Below, piece after piece: positions 1 through 7,215 of a stretch of 12,337 bases of DNA. Both the position numbers and the translations under genes were made by a program. The notes under the pieces are model-generated. The model did no database searches. It was not told where the DNA came from and saw only the letters and a program-made list of their open reading frames with translations. The first letter of the stretch is position 1; each line of letters starts with the position of its first letter. Source of the stretch: an uncultured Rhodospirillaceae bacterium (GTDB taxonomy: Bacteria > Pseudomonadota > Alphaproteobacteria > Rhodospirillales > UBA2165); the NCBI GenBank assembly GCA_913041095.1, contig CAJWIB010000042.1, positions 1 to 12,337 on the forward strand, read 5' to 3'.

Positions 1-1198
1 AGCCCGGCCGCTTATCACCTCCTGGATCAATAAGCTCGCCGAATGGAAAGAAGCTGACTTCTGGGTCACTAAGCTTGCCGAAGCCTTGGCTCTGATGGCG
101 CTGCCCTTTGTCTGGATCGTGTTGCAATGGATTTCGTCTCTGGTCGCCGCTTTTGCCAGCTGGCCACATCATTTGCTTACGGTAACCGTCAGCTTATTGA
201 CGGCTTGGATAATCATCCGCCTGACCGCCACATTAATCCGGGACAAAACCTGGTCCAAGCTGATCTCAATAACTGCCTGGACCATAGCGGCGCTGAATAT
301 TCTCAATCTATTGGATGCCACCGTCGCTTTCCTCGACAGTTTGTCGATGGATCTTGGCGAGTTGCATGTTTCGGCGCTGACCATCATCAAGGGCATGATG
401 GCCTTGGCTGTATTGCTGTGGCTTGCCCAATTTGCCTCACGCAAAATCGAACAGCGGGTCAGCAAATTACCCAACATGACACCGTCAGTGCAGGTGTTGC
501 TGATTAAGCTGTTTAAGATATTCGTTATCACCATCGCCATTGTTGCCGCCATGAACAGCGTCGGTATCGATCTCACAGGCCTTGCGGTTTTCTCTGGTGC
601 GGTTGGTGTCGGTATTGGTTTCGGTCTGCAAAAAATCTTCGCCAATCTCATCAGCGGCCTGCTCATTCTCGCCGACAAATCGATCAAACCGGGCGATGTG
701 ATTGAGGTTGCCGGCACTTATGGCTGGGTGAATACTCTTGGCGGCCGTTACGCTTCAGTGATCACTCGCGACGGTGTCGAACATCTGATCCCGAATGAAG
801 AGTTGATTAACCAGCGGGTCTCCAACTGGACTTTTAGTGATACCGAAATTCGCATCAAACTGCCGATTGGCGTGGCTTATGACTCCGACCTGCCGCATGC
901 GATAGAGACCTGCATTAAGACGGCGCAAGCTGAAGGCCGTATCCTCACCTCACCGGAACCCACCTGTCTGGTTAAAGGATTTGGCGACAGTGCGATTGAT
1001 TTGGAACTGCGGATTTGGATCAGAGACCCGCATAACGGTATCGCGAACATAAAAAGTTCCGTCTATGTAAGAATTTGGCAGGCTTTTAAGGAAGAAGGTA
1101 TCGAGATCCCCTTCCCGCAGCGGGTAGTTCATCTGGCGGCGGATGGCCCGGAAACTGGTTTACCGCTGGCACAGCACTCCGGCGCGGCGATCAGCTAG
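1..1198 (+). CDS. MscS-family mechanosensitive ion channel (5'-partial)
   Basis: This is an integral inner-membrane channel of the MscS superfamily, expected to release osmolytes on hypo-osmotic shock. The frame (codons begin at base 2) is open to the left edge, so the true start lies outside the window; the first in-window start-like codon is TTG at 86. Numbering from that codon, hydrophobic segments fall near residues 5-25, 30-50, 58-80, 98-117 and 139-157. They are followed by the pore-lining TM3-like helix with its glycine/alanine repeat (GAVGVGIGFGLQ, 171-182). The beta domain follows, with KPGDVIEV (201-208), TRDG (227-230) and IPNEEL (235-240), then the alpha/beta cytoplasmic domain ending in IPFPQR. 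This TM3/beta core is diagnostic of MscS. The several extra N-terminal helices suggest a larger member than E. coli MscS. The gene converges on the minus-strand operon to its right, with 53 nt between stops. The family call is secure; the gating ion and the N-terminal extent are unknown. Confidence 0.93.
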   Translation, partial: ARPLITSWINKLAEWKEADFWVTKLAEALALMALPFVWIVLQWISSLVAAFASWPHHLLTVTVSLLTAWIIIRLTATLIRDKTWSKLISITAWTIAALNILNLLDATVAFLDSLSMDLGELHVSALTIIKGMMALAVLLWLAQFASRKIEQRVSKLPNMTPSVQVLLIKLFKIFVITIAIVAAMNSVGIDLTGLAVFSGAVGVGIGFGLQKIFANLISGLLILADKSIKPGDVIEVAGTYGWVNTLGGRYASVITRDGVEHLIPNEELINQRVSNWTFSDTEIRIKLPIGVAYDSDLPHAIETCIKTAQAEGRILTSPEPTCLVKGFGDSAIDLELRIWIRDPHNGIANIKSSVYVRIWQAFKEEGIEIPFPQRVVHLAADGPETGLPLAQHSGAAIS

Positions 1199-1251
1199 GC
1201 TTTTACAATTGTGAAAATGTATTAATTACTCAACTGTTGAGAAATTATCCA
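1199..1251. repeat. Convergent intergenic spacer with two small palindromes
   Basis: This 53-nt AT-rich spacer separates two convergent stop codons. It contains a quasi-palindrome centred on ACAATTGT (about 1201-1217, flanked by T4 and A4) and the inverted repeat CTCAAC-T-GTTGAG (1229-1241). Either could form a short bidirectional terminator stem, but the stems are only 5-8 bp and AT-rich and no clear T-tract follows. The terminator role is an inference with low support. Confidence 0.3.
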
Positions 1252-1707
1252 TTAGCCAAAGGAAAACAGCTGGCGATATTTCTGGGCAATTTTTTCTGCC
1301 GCTTCATCCTCTTCACCGTCAGCCAACGCACAGCTATAGAGCATGACCGACATCCAGGGCTCTTGCTTGTGCGTGAGCGCGATTACAGCGTGGCGCGGAC
1401 CGTCATTGACCGTTGGCTCATTTTTGCCGCTAAGTAATTTGGTGAAAAATCCCAATTTCTCTTGGGTGCGCTCAGCGATCACCCAGTAGCTGATACCGAC
1501 ATAAGCTGATAAAGGCTCTGACCACTGCATCCCCCCATCCTCGTCATCCAATTTGTTGAGAATGTGAACTTGCTCTGCATCGATCCGATACGTGCAAGTA
1601 CCGTTGGTGAATTCCAAAGGCAGAGCATTAGGTACCAACCCTTCCGGGTTCACTGGCACCCCGTCAAAGTGTTTTGGAAAATGCGCAGGCAAAGTATCTT
1701 CGTTCAT
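1252..1707 (-). CDS. Hypothetical protein, 151 aa, in operon with the ThDP enzyme
   Basis: I do not recognise this protein. It is 151 residues long, acidic and probably cytosolic, with no signal peptide and no convincing membrane helix. Visible features are a proline-rich N-terminus (residues 1-30), an acidic DDEDGG stretch near 54-59, a tryptophan- and tyrosine-containing middle, and an acidic DGEEDEAAEKIAQKYRQ helix at the C-terminus. The ATG at 1707 lies 12 nt after the stop of the ThDP enzyme gene. No good Shine-Dalgarno sequence is visible there, so translation is probably coupled to the upstream gene. The even composition and tight spacing argue for a real gene. Inference: an accessory or partner protein of the ThDP enzyme, not one of the known ACT-domain small subunits of acetolactate synthase, because I see no ACT-like pattern. 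Confidence 0.72.
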   Translation of the reverse strand: MNEDTLPAHFPKHFDGVPVNPEGLVPNALPLEFTNGTCTYRIDAEQVHILNKLDDEDGGMQWSEPLSAYVGISYWVIAERTQEKLGFFTKLLSGKNEPTVNDGPRHAVIALTHKQEPWMSVMLYSCALADGEEDEAAEKIAQKYRQLFSFG

Positions 1708-1719
1708 AACAGATCAGTG

Positions 1720-3462
1720 CTAATCTCGCCCGCCCGGTGTGGTAATAACATTGAGCAATACCGGCGTGCCGGCGCGGACTTTCTTCAGCCCCCGGCGCAT
1801 CGCATCCTCTAATTTGTCCGGATCTTCGACCTGCTCGCCATAGCCGCCGCAAGCTTCCATAATCATCTCATAATTGGGGCTTGGCGTCAGATCGACCAAC
1901 GGCATTTCGTTGGCCTTGGCGGCTTTGCCATTCGGATACATCACCCGGGTTGCCCGGTTGACGGCAAACCATTGCGAATTATTCATGACAATGGTCAGTG
2001 TCGGCAGGTTCTGCGCCTTGGCGACAAAATGCGCCGGTGTGGGGGCACCAAACATATACGAGCCGTCGCCCACCAGTAAAATAACATCACGGTTTGGGGC
2101 GGCCAGTTTCGCCCCCAAAGCCGAGCCCAGCCCGTGGCCCAATCCACCCGCCTGTCCACCGCTGACGATGCTCGACGGCACTTTGTAATCAACATGATCG
2201 ATATTGACGCCCAGTTCGCTGATAATAATGGAGTCATCGGCTTTTATCTTGTTCAGACACGCCGCCACCCAAGGTGCCAGGATCGGTGTATGACCAGCTG
2301 CATCCGCCATGACTTTTTGTTTATCAGCGGCTAGTTGATCATGGATGGCGGTAATTTCAACAGCGCGAGACTTAATGGTAGCAGAATTCGGGTCAATGTG
2401 CGAAGCCAAGACTTCACTAATCAGTTCCAGGCTCTGCACCGGTTCGCCGGAAATCGCGAGGTCCATTTCAAAGCCACGATAGGGGAAACCAGCATAGTGC
2501 GGATCCGGTGACAAATGAATGAGTTTTGCCGCCGCATCAGGCTCAACATTTCTCGGTATCCACGGTACCGCACTTTCGACAACCAGCACCAAATCCGCAT
2601 CAGGCAGGAATTTACCGACGGCAAAGCCTAAATTCATCGGATGTTCGCTGAGTAGGCTGGGACCGCCAACTTGTACGATAGGCAGGGCGTATTTCTCAGC
2701 TAAAACGCTGAGGGTTTCGGCCGCACCCGGACGGGCACCGACTTTTCCGGTTATAATCAGTGGCTTTTCGGCAGCCCCAATCATCACGGCAGCCTGCTCG
2801 ATGACCGCGGTTGAAGGTATGGTCGTCGCATTACCGAGAGCACGTTCCCGCGGCAGTTTTCTTTCCTCACCAACTGTATGCCCTAAAACTTCCCGCGGCA
2901 GGGTCAGATAGACCGGCCCGCAAGGCTCGGACATGGCGATATCGAGAGCCCGGCCGATAAGAGTTTCGACCGGCTGCCCCTTACGCAGTTCATAATCCCA
3001 TTTAACATATTCACGCAGCATGCCGCCCTGATCAAAATTCTCCTGCCCCCAGTGAATACCAATATTGCGGGAACCAATGTCGCCACTCTCGGTCAGAGGT
3101 GTGCGTCCCGCCATCACCAGGACCGGCACATTGTCCCGGGACGCATTCATCACGCCGCAGATAGTATTAGCCGTGCCGACCGTAACGTGAACCATCACCC
3201 CGGCAGGTTTGCCGGCAAGCCGGAAATACCCTTCCGCCATCGCCATTGCGACATTTTCATGCGGCACGGTAATGAATTTAGGTGTTTTCTCTCCGGCTTG
3301 TGTCGCCGACACCAAAGCTTCGATGATCGGCGCGAAATCAGTGCCGCCATTGGCGAAGACATACTCAATGCCGTTATCCATCAGGGCGACTAAAAATACC
3401 TCTGCCACAGACTTTTGATCAGCATCGGCATCTACAACTTTAACCATTCCGGTATTCCCCAT
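1720..3462 (-). CDS. Thiamine diphosphate-dependent enzyme, acetolactate synthase large-subunit-like
   Basis: This 580-residue protein has the three-domain layout of the pyruvate-oxidase/acetolactate-synthase/benzoylformate-decarboxylase family. The N-terminal PYR domain (about 15-185) has the conserved glutamate that activates the ThDP aminopyrimidine (PHEN, Glu69, followed by AMAEGYFR). The middle domain (about 205-340) includes PLIITGKVGARPGA. The C-terminal PP domain (about 390-560) has the Mg/ThDP-binding motif GDGS at 465-468 and NN at 494-495, at the usual spacing. Length is normal for the family. The exact substrate cannot be read from sequence; likely reactions are decarboxylation or carboligation of a 2-oxo acid, or acyl-CoA chemistry. 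The annotated ATG at 3462 is preceded by GGAA at a reasonable distance; an in-frame ATG at residue 6 is an alternative. The gene is co-oriented with the 151-residue gene and divergent from the TAXI remnant and BenE transporter. An IlvB role in branched-chain synthesis is less likely, because no ilvH/ilvN-type partner follows. Confidence 0.9.
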   Translation of the reverse strand: MGNTGMVKVVDADADQKSVAEVFLVALMDNGIEYVFANGGTDFAPIIEALVSATQAGEKTPKFITVPHENVAMAMAEGYFRLAGKPAGVMVHVTVGTANTICGVMNASRDNVPVLVMAGRTPLTESGDIGSRNIGIHWGQENFDQGGMLREYVKWDYELRKGQPVETLIGRALDIAMSEPCGPVYLTLPREVLGHTVGEERKLPRERALGNATTIPSTAVIEQAAVMIGAAEKPLIITGKVGARPGAAETLSVLAEKYALPIVQVGGPSLLSEHPMNLGFAVGKFLPDADLVLVVESAVPWIPRNVEPDAAAKLIHLSPDPHYAGFPYRGFEMDLAISGEPVQSLELISEVLASHIDPNSATIKSRAVEITAIHDQLAADKQKVMADAAGHTPILAPWVAACLNKIKADDSIIISELGVNIDHVDYKVPSSIVSGGQAGGLGHGLGSALGAKLAAPNRDVILLVGDGSYMFGAPTPAHFVAKAQNLPTLTIVMNNSQWFAVNRATRVMYPNGKAAKANEMPLVDLTPSPNYEMIMEACGGYGEQVEDPDKLEDAMRRGLKKVRAGTPVLLNVITTPGGRD

Positions 3463-3693
3463 CTAATATTCCAGATTAGTAAATTTTATGGATTTTAACT
3501 GGAAAAGCCTGATCGTCCAGTGCTCTTAACGTATGGTGCAATTATTTAAATCCGATTGATATAATTTACTATGATTTCTAACCTTTGGGTCAAATTGGCC
3601 TTTTTCTAAATGTCTAATATAGCTACATTAATAGTGAGACTATGCGGCTTTTCCAAAGTATTAATTAAAATACCTATCCATGGGAGAGTTAAA
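3463..3693. promoter_or_regulatory. Divergent intergenic region between ThDP operon and TAXI remnant
   Basis: This 231-nt AT-rich region must hold the minus-strand promoter of the ThDP operon and the plus-strand promoter of the TAXI/BenE unit. On the plus strand a perfect TATAAT lies at 3560-3565, but the bases about 17 nt upstream are a poor -35. On the minus strand TTGACC occurs at about 3594-3589 without a good -10 at normal spacing. Bases 3588-3600 (GGTCAA-A-TTGGCC) form a quasi-palindrome with one mismatch between the two elements, a plausible operator half-site pair. No gene is visible: the in-frame codons upstream of 3694 lack family similarity. Confidence 0.4.
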
Positions 3694-4215
3694 ATGAAAA
3701 AAGGCTTATTTATTACCCTGATTGTAGCGGTCGCACTTATGTCTACTGCGGCTTTTTCACAAACCGTAGGCGTCGGTATAACCAAAGGCAGCTTTGCCAA
3801 CCAAGCTGGGCAGTCACTTTCTAAAGTGGTTTCCCTAAAACCTGGTATCCAGATGCGGTCACAGCCCTTTGGTGGCTCCAGCGTCTATGTGCCAGCGGTC
3901 AATGCCGGCAAATTGGAATTTGGTTTGGAGAATGAGCTGGAATCGCTCAATGCGGTCACGAGTACTGGGATTTATCCCGGCAGCAAGCATCCGAACCTCC
4001 GGGTTGTTTCAGCTACCATTCCATTCCGCGTCGCGATCTTTATCAAAAAAGATTCGCCGATCAAATTAATCAAAGACATTAAAGGCAAGCGAGTGTCAAG
4101 CGGCTGGCCCTCACAGCGTATTATTCAGCCCTTGATGGATGGCCAACTTGATAATGCTGACCTTGATCGGGATCATACTTGGCGACTGGATCTTCGGGTT
4201 AGAATGGATGCGTAA
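3694..4215 (+). pseudogene. Truncated TAXI-family TRAP transporter solute receptor
   Basis: The N-terminal half of a TAXI-type periplasmic substrate-binding protein of a TRAP transporter is present. The start is the ATG at 3694, chosen over an in-frame ATG at 3610 because GGGAGAG sits 6 nt upstream and the protein then begins with a classical signal peptide (MKKGLF, hydrophobic 5-19, cleavage near AFS-Q at 22/23). Family features are PFGGSSVYVPAVNAG (58-72), the LEFGLEN segment (74-80) and GKRVSSGWPSQ (131-141). Family members are usually about 320 residues; here similarity to the family stops near residue 157 and the frame ends at 173 with an arginine-rich unrelated tail. The C-terminal lobe and the TRAP membrane subunits are absent, so the protein is unlikely to transport. 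The cause looks like an internal deletion or frameshift near 4160. It is possible that a short protein is still secreted. Confidence 0.82.
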
Positions 4216-4282
4216 CCGACAGGCGAGCCTGCTCAAATTGCCGTTCATAAGTTCAAGCGAGTGGAAATTGATTTGTCCCTAG
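4139..4282 (+). other. Short hydrophobic reading frame across the TAXI breakpoint
   Basis: In a different frame from both neighbours, an ATG at 4139 opens a 47-codon frame ending in TAG at 4280-4282. It encodes a hydrophobic helix (LTLIGIILGDWIFGLEW) followed by a basic MRNRQ stretch. Its coding-like part begins exactly where the TAXI similarity stops (about 4160). It could be the remnant of a membrane subunit brought next to the receptor by a deletion, or a chance frame. It overlaps the first 22 bases of benE. No ribosome-binding site is evident, and I would not call it a functional gene. Confidence 0.3.
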
Positions 4283-5496
4283 AACCAACTCACCAGCCAT
4301 TTCCCGGAATTAGAAAAATATTTTCCGAATATGAGCTTATCCATCTCAGCAATGCCGTCATCGCCTTTCTGTTTGCAGCCTCTGCGCCAATTGCTATCGT
4401 TTTAGCCGTCGGCACCACCGGCGGGCTCACCGAAGCTGAGCTTGCCTCCTGGATATTTGGCGGCATAGCGCTGAATGGACTGCTGGGCATTGTTATTTCG
4501 CTCATTTACCGCCAACCTCTGGCGTTTTTTTGGACCATCTCCGGCACCGTGCTGGTCGGGCCGGCGTTGCAGCATTCTAGTTTTCCGGAAGTTATCGGTG
4601 CTTTCTTAGGCACCGGCCTATTGCTGCTTGTGCTGGGTCTCAGCGGCTGGATTAAGCGCATTATGGCGGTGATGCCGATGCCGATCATTATGGCGATGGT
4701 CGCCGGCGTTTTTCTTGAATTTGGCCTGGATTGGATTAAAGCCTTAGGGAGCGACCCGTGGGTTACCGGTCCGATGACAGTGGCGTTTATCTTGCTGTCG
4801 TGGAACGCTAACATTGCGAAACGCTTTCCACCGATGATCGGTGTGCTGTTGGTTGGGATCATCGCTGTCTCCTTTGCTGGCTCCTTTAGTCCTGACACTG
4901 AGTTGGAATATGTCATCATCACACCGACAATTATCCGGCCTGAGTTTTCGTGGATGACCATGGTCGAGCTAGTGGTCCCAATAGCCGTGACCGTGCTGGC
5001 AGCGCAAAATGCCCAAGGCATCGTAATCCTGCGCAATGTCGGTCATAACCCGCCAACCAATCTGATTACTGCGGCCTGCGGCGGCGCTTCGATCATCACG
5101 GCGTTTTTCGGCACTGTCTCGACCTGCCTGACGGGCCCGGTCAACGCGATTTTATCAAGCGGTGGCAAATTGGAGCAGCAATATATCGCCGCAATTATTA
5201 TCGGTATTTTTGCCATTCTGTTTGGCCTGCATGCACCGCTGATGACCAAACTTCTACTGGCGATGCCGGCGTCTTTTATTGCCACGCTCGCTGGATTGGC
5301 TCTCATACGTGTTTTGCAAAGCGCCTTTGTTGTTTCCTTTGGTGGCAGTTTTACCCTCGGCGCGCTGGTGTCGTTTCTGGTGACGCTGGCCGATCAATCG
5401 ATCTTCAACATCGGCGCGCCGTTCTGGGGCCTCGTATTTGGCGTGGCGACGTCGTGGCTGCTCGAGAAAAAAGATTTCGAAGGCGGGATGACGTAG
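4261..5496 (+). CDS. BenE-family benzoate/H+ symporter-like transporter
   Basis: This polytopic inner-membrane protein of 411 residues, normal for BenE, has about 10-12 hydrophobic helices. Recognisable family features are an N-terminal helix with NAVIAFLFAASAPIAIVL (31-48), FWTISGTVLVGPAL, MPMPIIMAMVAGVFLEFGL, FPPMIGVLLVGI, and the AAQNAQGIVILRNVGHNPP stretch followed by GGASIITAFFG. Members are proposed to import benzoate or related aromatic acids with protons; the substrate here is not known. The only start giving the full N-terminus is GTG at 4261; a TTG at 4273 is an alternative. Neither has a strong Shine-Dalgarno sequence. The frame is the same as that of the truncated TAXI gene and is open back to its TAA at 4213-4215, so benE may depend on the TAXI promoter and on translation from upstream. 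Its stop is 3 nt from that of the convergent stress-type gene. Confidence 0.88.
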   Translation: MEIDLSLEPTHQPFPGIRKIFSEYELIHLSNAVIAFLFAASAPIAIVLAVGTTGGLTEAELASWIFGGIALNGLLGIVISLIYRQPLAFFWTISGTVLVGPALQHSSFPEVIGAFLGTGLLLLVLGLSGWIKRIMAVMPMPIIMAMVAGVFLEFGLDWIKALGSDPWVTGPMTVAFILLSWNANIAKRFPPMIGVLLVGIIAVSFAGSFSPDTELEYVIITPTIIRPEFSWMTMVELVVPIAVTVLAAQNAQGIVILRNVGHNPPTNLITAACGGASIITAFFGTVSTCLTGPVNAILSSGGKLEQQYIAAIIIGIFAILFGLHAPLMTKLLLAMPASFIATLAGLALIRVLQSAFVVSFGGSFTLGALVSFLVTLADQSIFNIGAPFWGLVFGVATSWLLEKKDFEGGMT

Positions 5497-5499
5497 CTT

Positions 5500-5985
5500 C
5501 TATTCCGGCTCGACTTGATGGATGTTGTGAGCATTATTGGCCGCTAGATTCTGCCGGGCTTTTTCCTGCATTTCATCATCCTCGGCACGGACCCACAGAA
5601 TAACACTGCCAGCATCGAGGGCGCGGACAAAATCTTCGGCTTCGGGTACAGCCAGAACCTCCTCCAGGACTTCTTTCGCTGCCAAGCCGCTGACAGCGGC
5701 GCCGATGACCCCAGCAATGGCGCCCGCAACCGGCCCACCAGCCAGAAAAATACCTCCCGAAGTCGCCAAAGGGCCTAGGATTTTGTATTCACCGACCAAG
5801 GCCGCAACCGTGTTCTGCCAGGTCGATCCACCGCGTTCCAGAATTTCAAGAGAATCATGCGAGCTTAGCAGGCTGAGATCAGAGCGCTCAAACCCGGCCG
5901 TCAATAAATCAGCGACGGCTTTTTCCAGTTCATCCTTTTTGGCGAAGAGGCCGACGATTTCCAGCCCGTATGTCGTGTTTGCCAT
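5500..5985 (-). CDS. Small glycine-zipper protein resembling the YflT/general-stress 17M type
   Basis: The protein has 161 residues from the ATG at 5985. This start is preferred over the in-frame GTG at 5988 because a perfect AGGAGG (5992-5997) lies 7 nt from the ATG but only 4 nt from the GTG. An N-terminal alpha/beta segment (TTYGLEIVGLFAKKDELEKAVADLLTAGF split around residues 4-32) resembles the fold of heat-induced stress proteins of the YflT family. Residues 71-104 are a glycine/alanine-rich hydrophobic stretch (GGIFLAGGPVAGAIAGVIGA) of glycine-zipper type, likely membrane-associated or oligomerising. The C-terminus (about 120-150) is a second small alpha/beta segment. The molecular function is unknown; a stress role is inferred from the resemblance. 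The gene has its own upstream region with a TATAAT and direct repeats and probably forms a single-gene unit. Confidence 0.75.
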   Translation of the reverse strand: MANTTYGLEIVGLFAKKDELEKAVADLLTAGFERSDLSLLSSHDSLEILERGGSTWQNTVAALVGEYKILGPLATSGGIFLAGGPVAGAIAGVIGAAVSGLAAKEVLEEVLAVPEAEDFVRALDAGSVILWVRAEDDEMQEKARQNLAANNAHNIHQVEPE

Positions 5986-6081
5986 CACTCATCCTCCTGC
6001 CTGAATTTACACACTTATTATAATGCAGAGATCATTTGAGATCATTGATGATTGTCACATCAATAAAATTTACCGCCACGA
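5986..6081 (-). promoter_or_regulatory. Promoter/operator region of the stress-type gene
   Basis: Read on the minus strand, a perfect TATAAT lies at 6022-6017, about 30 nt upstream of the ATG. No good -35 is present at 17 nt. Where it should be lie two copies of GAGATCATT (plus-strand 6028-6036 and 6038-6046) with an exact 10-bp period. They are followed by the inverted repeat ATTGATG-7nt-CATCAAT (6044-6064). A weak -35 overlaid by helically phased repeats is typical of regulator-dependent promoters; that reading is an inference. The same 96 nt also form the 3' end of the ligase transcript, and no terminator with a T-tract is visible. Confidence 0.5.
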
Positions 6082-7215
6082 TCAAAAATCTTCAACCGTC
6101 TCAGCGATGAGTTCATCGACCACGGCTTGGAAGGCTTTTTGCTCGTCACCTGAAATGTCTTTGATTTTTTCAAAGGTTGCCAATTGCCGGTGGGCACTGG
6201 TGCCAGCTTCAATAATCCGGCGGGCGTGATGAACTTCGTCAACGCAATTCAGCGCTTCTGCATCTTCTTTAATCAGCTCGATGAGTTCCTCCAGCAGTTC
6301 AGCAAACGGCACAACACTGCCTTTGCCGAAATCGACCAAGCCTTCATCCAAGCCATAACGCTGTGCCCGCCAGCGGTTTTCGCTAATCAACATATTAGTG
6401 TAGGTGCGCCATTTTTGATTGCCGCGCCGCAGCCGATAGAGCATGCGGATGATACACAAATAGAGCGCCGCCAGACAAACCGCATCATCGATCCGCGTGC
6501 AGACATCAGCGACACGCATCTCAAGGGTTGGAAAAGTCGCGCTCGGCCGGACATCCCACCACAGCATAGTGGCATCCTTGATCAAGCCGGCTTCGATCAG
6601 CACGGCGACATGGCGGCTGTATTCGCCGTAAGATTCAAAGCGTTCTGGCAGACCGGAGCGCGGCAATTCATCAAACACACAGAGACGATAGGATTTAAGC
6701 CCGGTATTTTCGCCCCGCCAAAAGGGTGATGACGTTGAAAGTGCTAAGAGATGTGGCAGAAAATAGGCAACCTGACTCATCATTTCGATCCGCATTTCAT
6801 CATCTTCGACACCGACATGAACATGCATGCCGCTGATCAGCAGTCGTCGTGCCACTGCCTGCATGTTCTCAGCCAGGAAATTATATCGTGCTTTATTGGT
6901 ATGAAACTGGGTTTCCCAAGTGGCAAAGGGATGGGTCGAGGCGGCAATCGGAGCCAGATCATAGTCGCCCAACACCTCGGCAATGGTCGAGCGCAACTCA
7001 ACCAATTGCTGACGGACTTCCTTAACGGTACCACAGACGCTGGTCGCGACTTCGATCTGTGATTTCATAAACTCCGGTTTCACCAGATTCTTAAGACGTT
7101 CGCTGCATTTGGTAAACGCTTCATCTGGCGGCTCGGCAAGGGCGCGGGATACCGGATCAACAATCAGATATTCTTCTTCAACCCCAATGGTCAATGTCGG
7201 TTCGGCAAACGGCAT
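6082..7215 (-). CDS. Carboxylate-amine ligase, GCS2/YbdK family
   Basis: This 377-residue protein of the glutamate-cysteine ligase type 2 family matches the usual YbdK length. Such enzymes use ATP to join a carboxylate to an amine; E. coli YbdK has weak gamma-glutamylcysteine ligase activity and its true substrate is unclear. Diagnostic stretches are GVEEEYLIVD (11-20), HPFATWETQ (95-103), GMHVHVGV (129-136), RPSATFPTLEMRVAD (223-237) and ENRWRAQRYGLDEGLVDFG (279-297). The glutamate cluster 13-15 and the histidines of the HVHVG motif are the likely metal/ATP site. The protein is cytosolic. The ATG at 7215 directly follows the TAA of the upstream amidohydrolase gene (TAAATG), and GGTGGAG inside the end of that gene serves as ribosome-binding site, so the two are translationally coupled. 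Whether it makes gamma-glutamylcysteine or another amide cannot be told from sequence. Confidence 0.93.
   Translation of the reverse strand: MPFAEPTLTIGVEEEYLIVDPVSRALAEPPDEAFTKCSERLKNLVKPEFMKSQIEVATSVCGTVKEVRQQLVELRSTIAEVLGDYDLAPIAASTHPFATWETQFHTNKARYNFLAENMQAVARRLLISGMHVHVGVEDDEMRIEMMSQVAYFLPHLLALSTSSPFWRGENTGLKSYRLCVFDELPRSGLPERFESYGEYSRHVAVLIEAGLIKDATMLWWDVRPSATFPTLEMRVADVCTRIDDAVCLAALYLCIIRMLYRLRRGNQKWRTYTNMLISENRWRAQRYGLDEGLVDFGKGSVVPFAELLEELIELIKEDAEALNCVDEVHHARRIIEAGTSAHRQLATFEKIKDISGDEQKAFQAVVDELIAETVEDF

Noticed and set aside
169..717. 182-codon minus-strand frame opposite mscS
   Set aside because: It is antisense to the conserved MscS core and has the low-complexity composition expected of a shadow frame.
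4506..5036. 176-codon minus-strand frame opposite benE
   Set aside because: It is antisense to transmembrane codons; the Thr/Ile/Met-rich translation reflects the complementary strand of hydrophobic codons.
5537..6004. 155-codon plus-strand frame opposite the stress-type gene
   Set aside because: The minus-strand gene has a perfect Shine-Dalgarno sequence and a coherent fold, while the plus frame gives a Ser/Arg/Pro-rich shadow.
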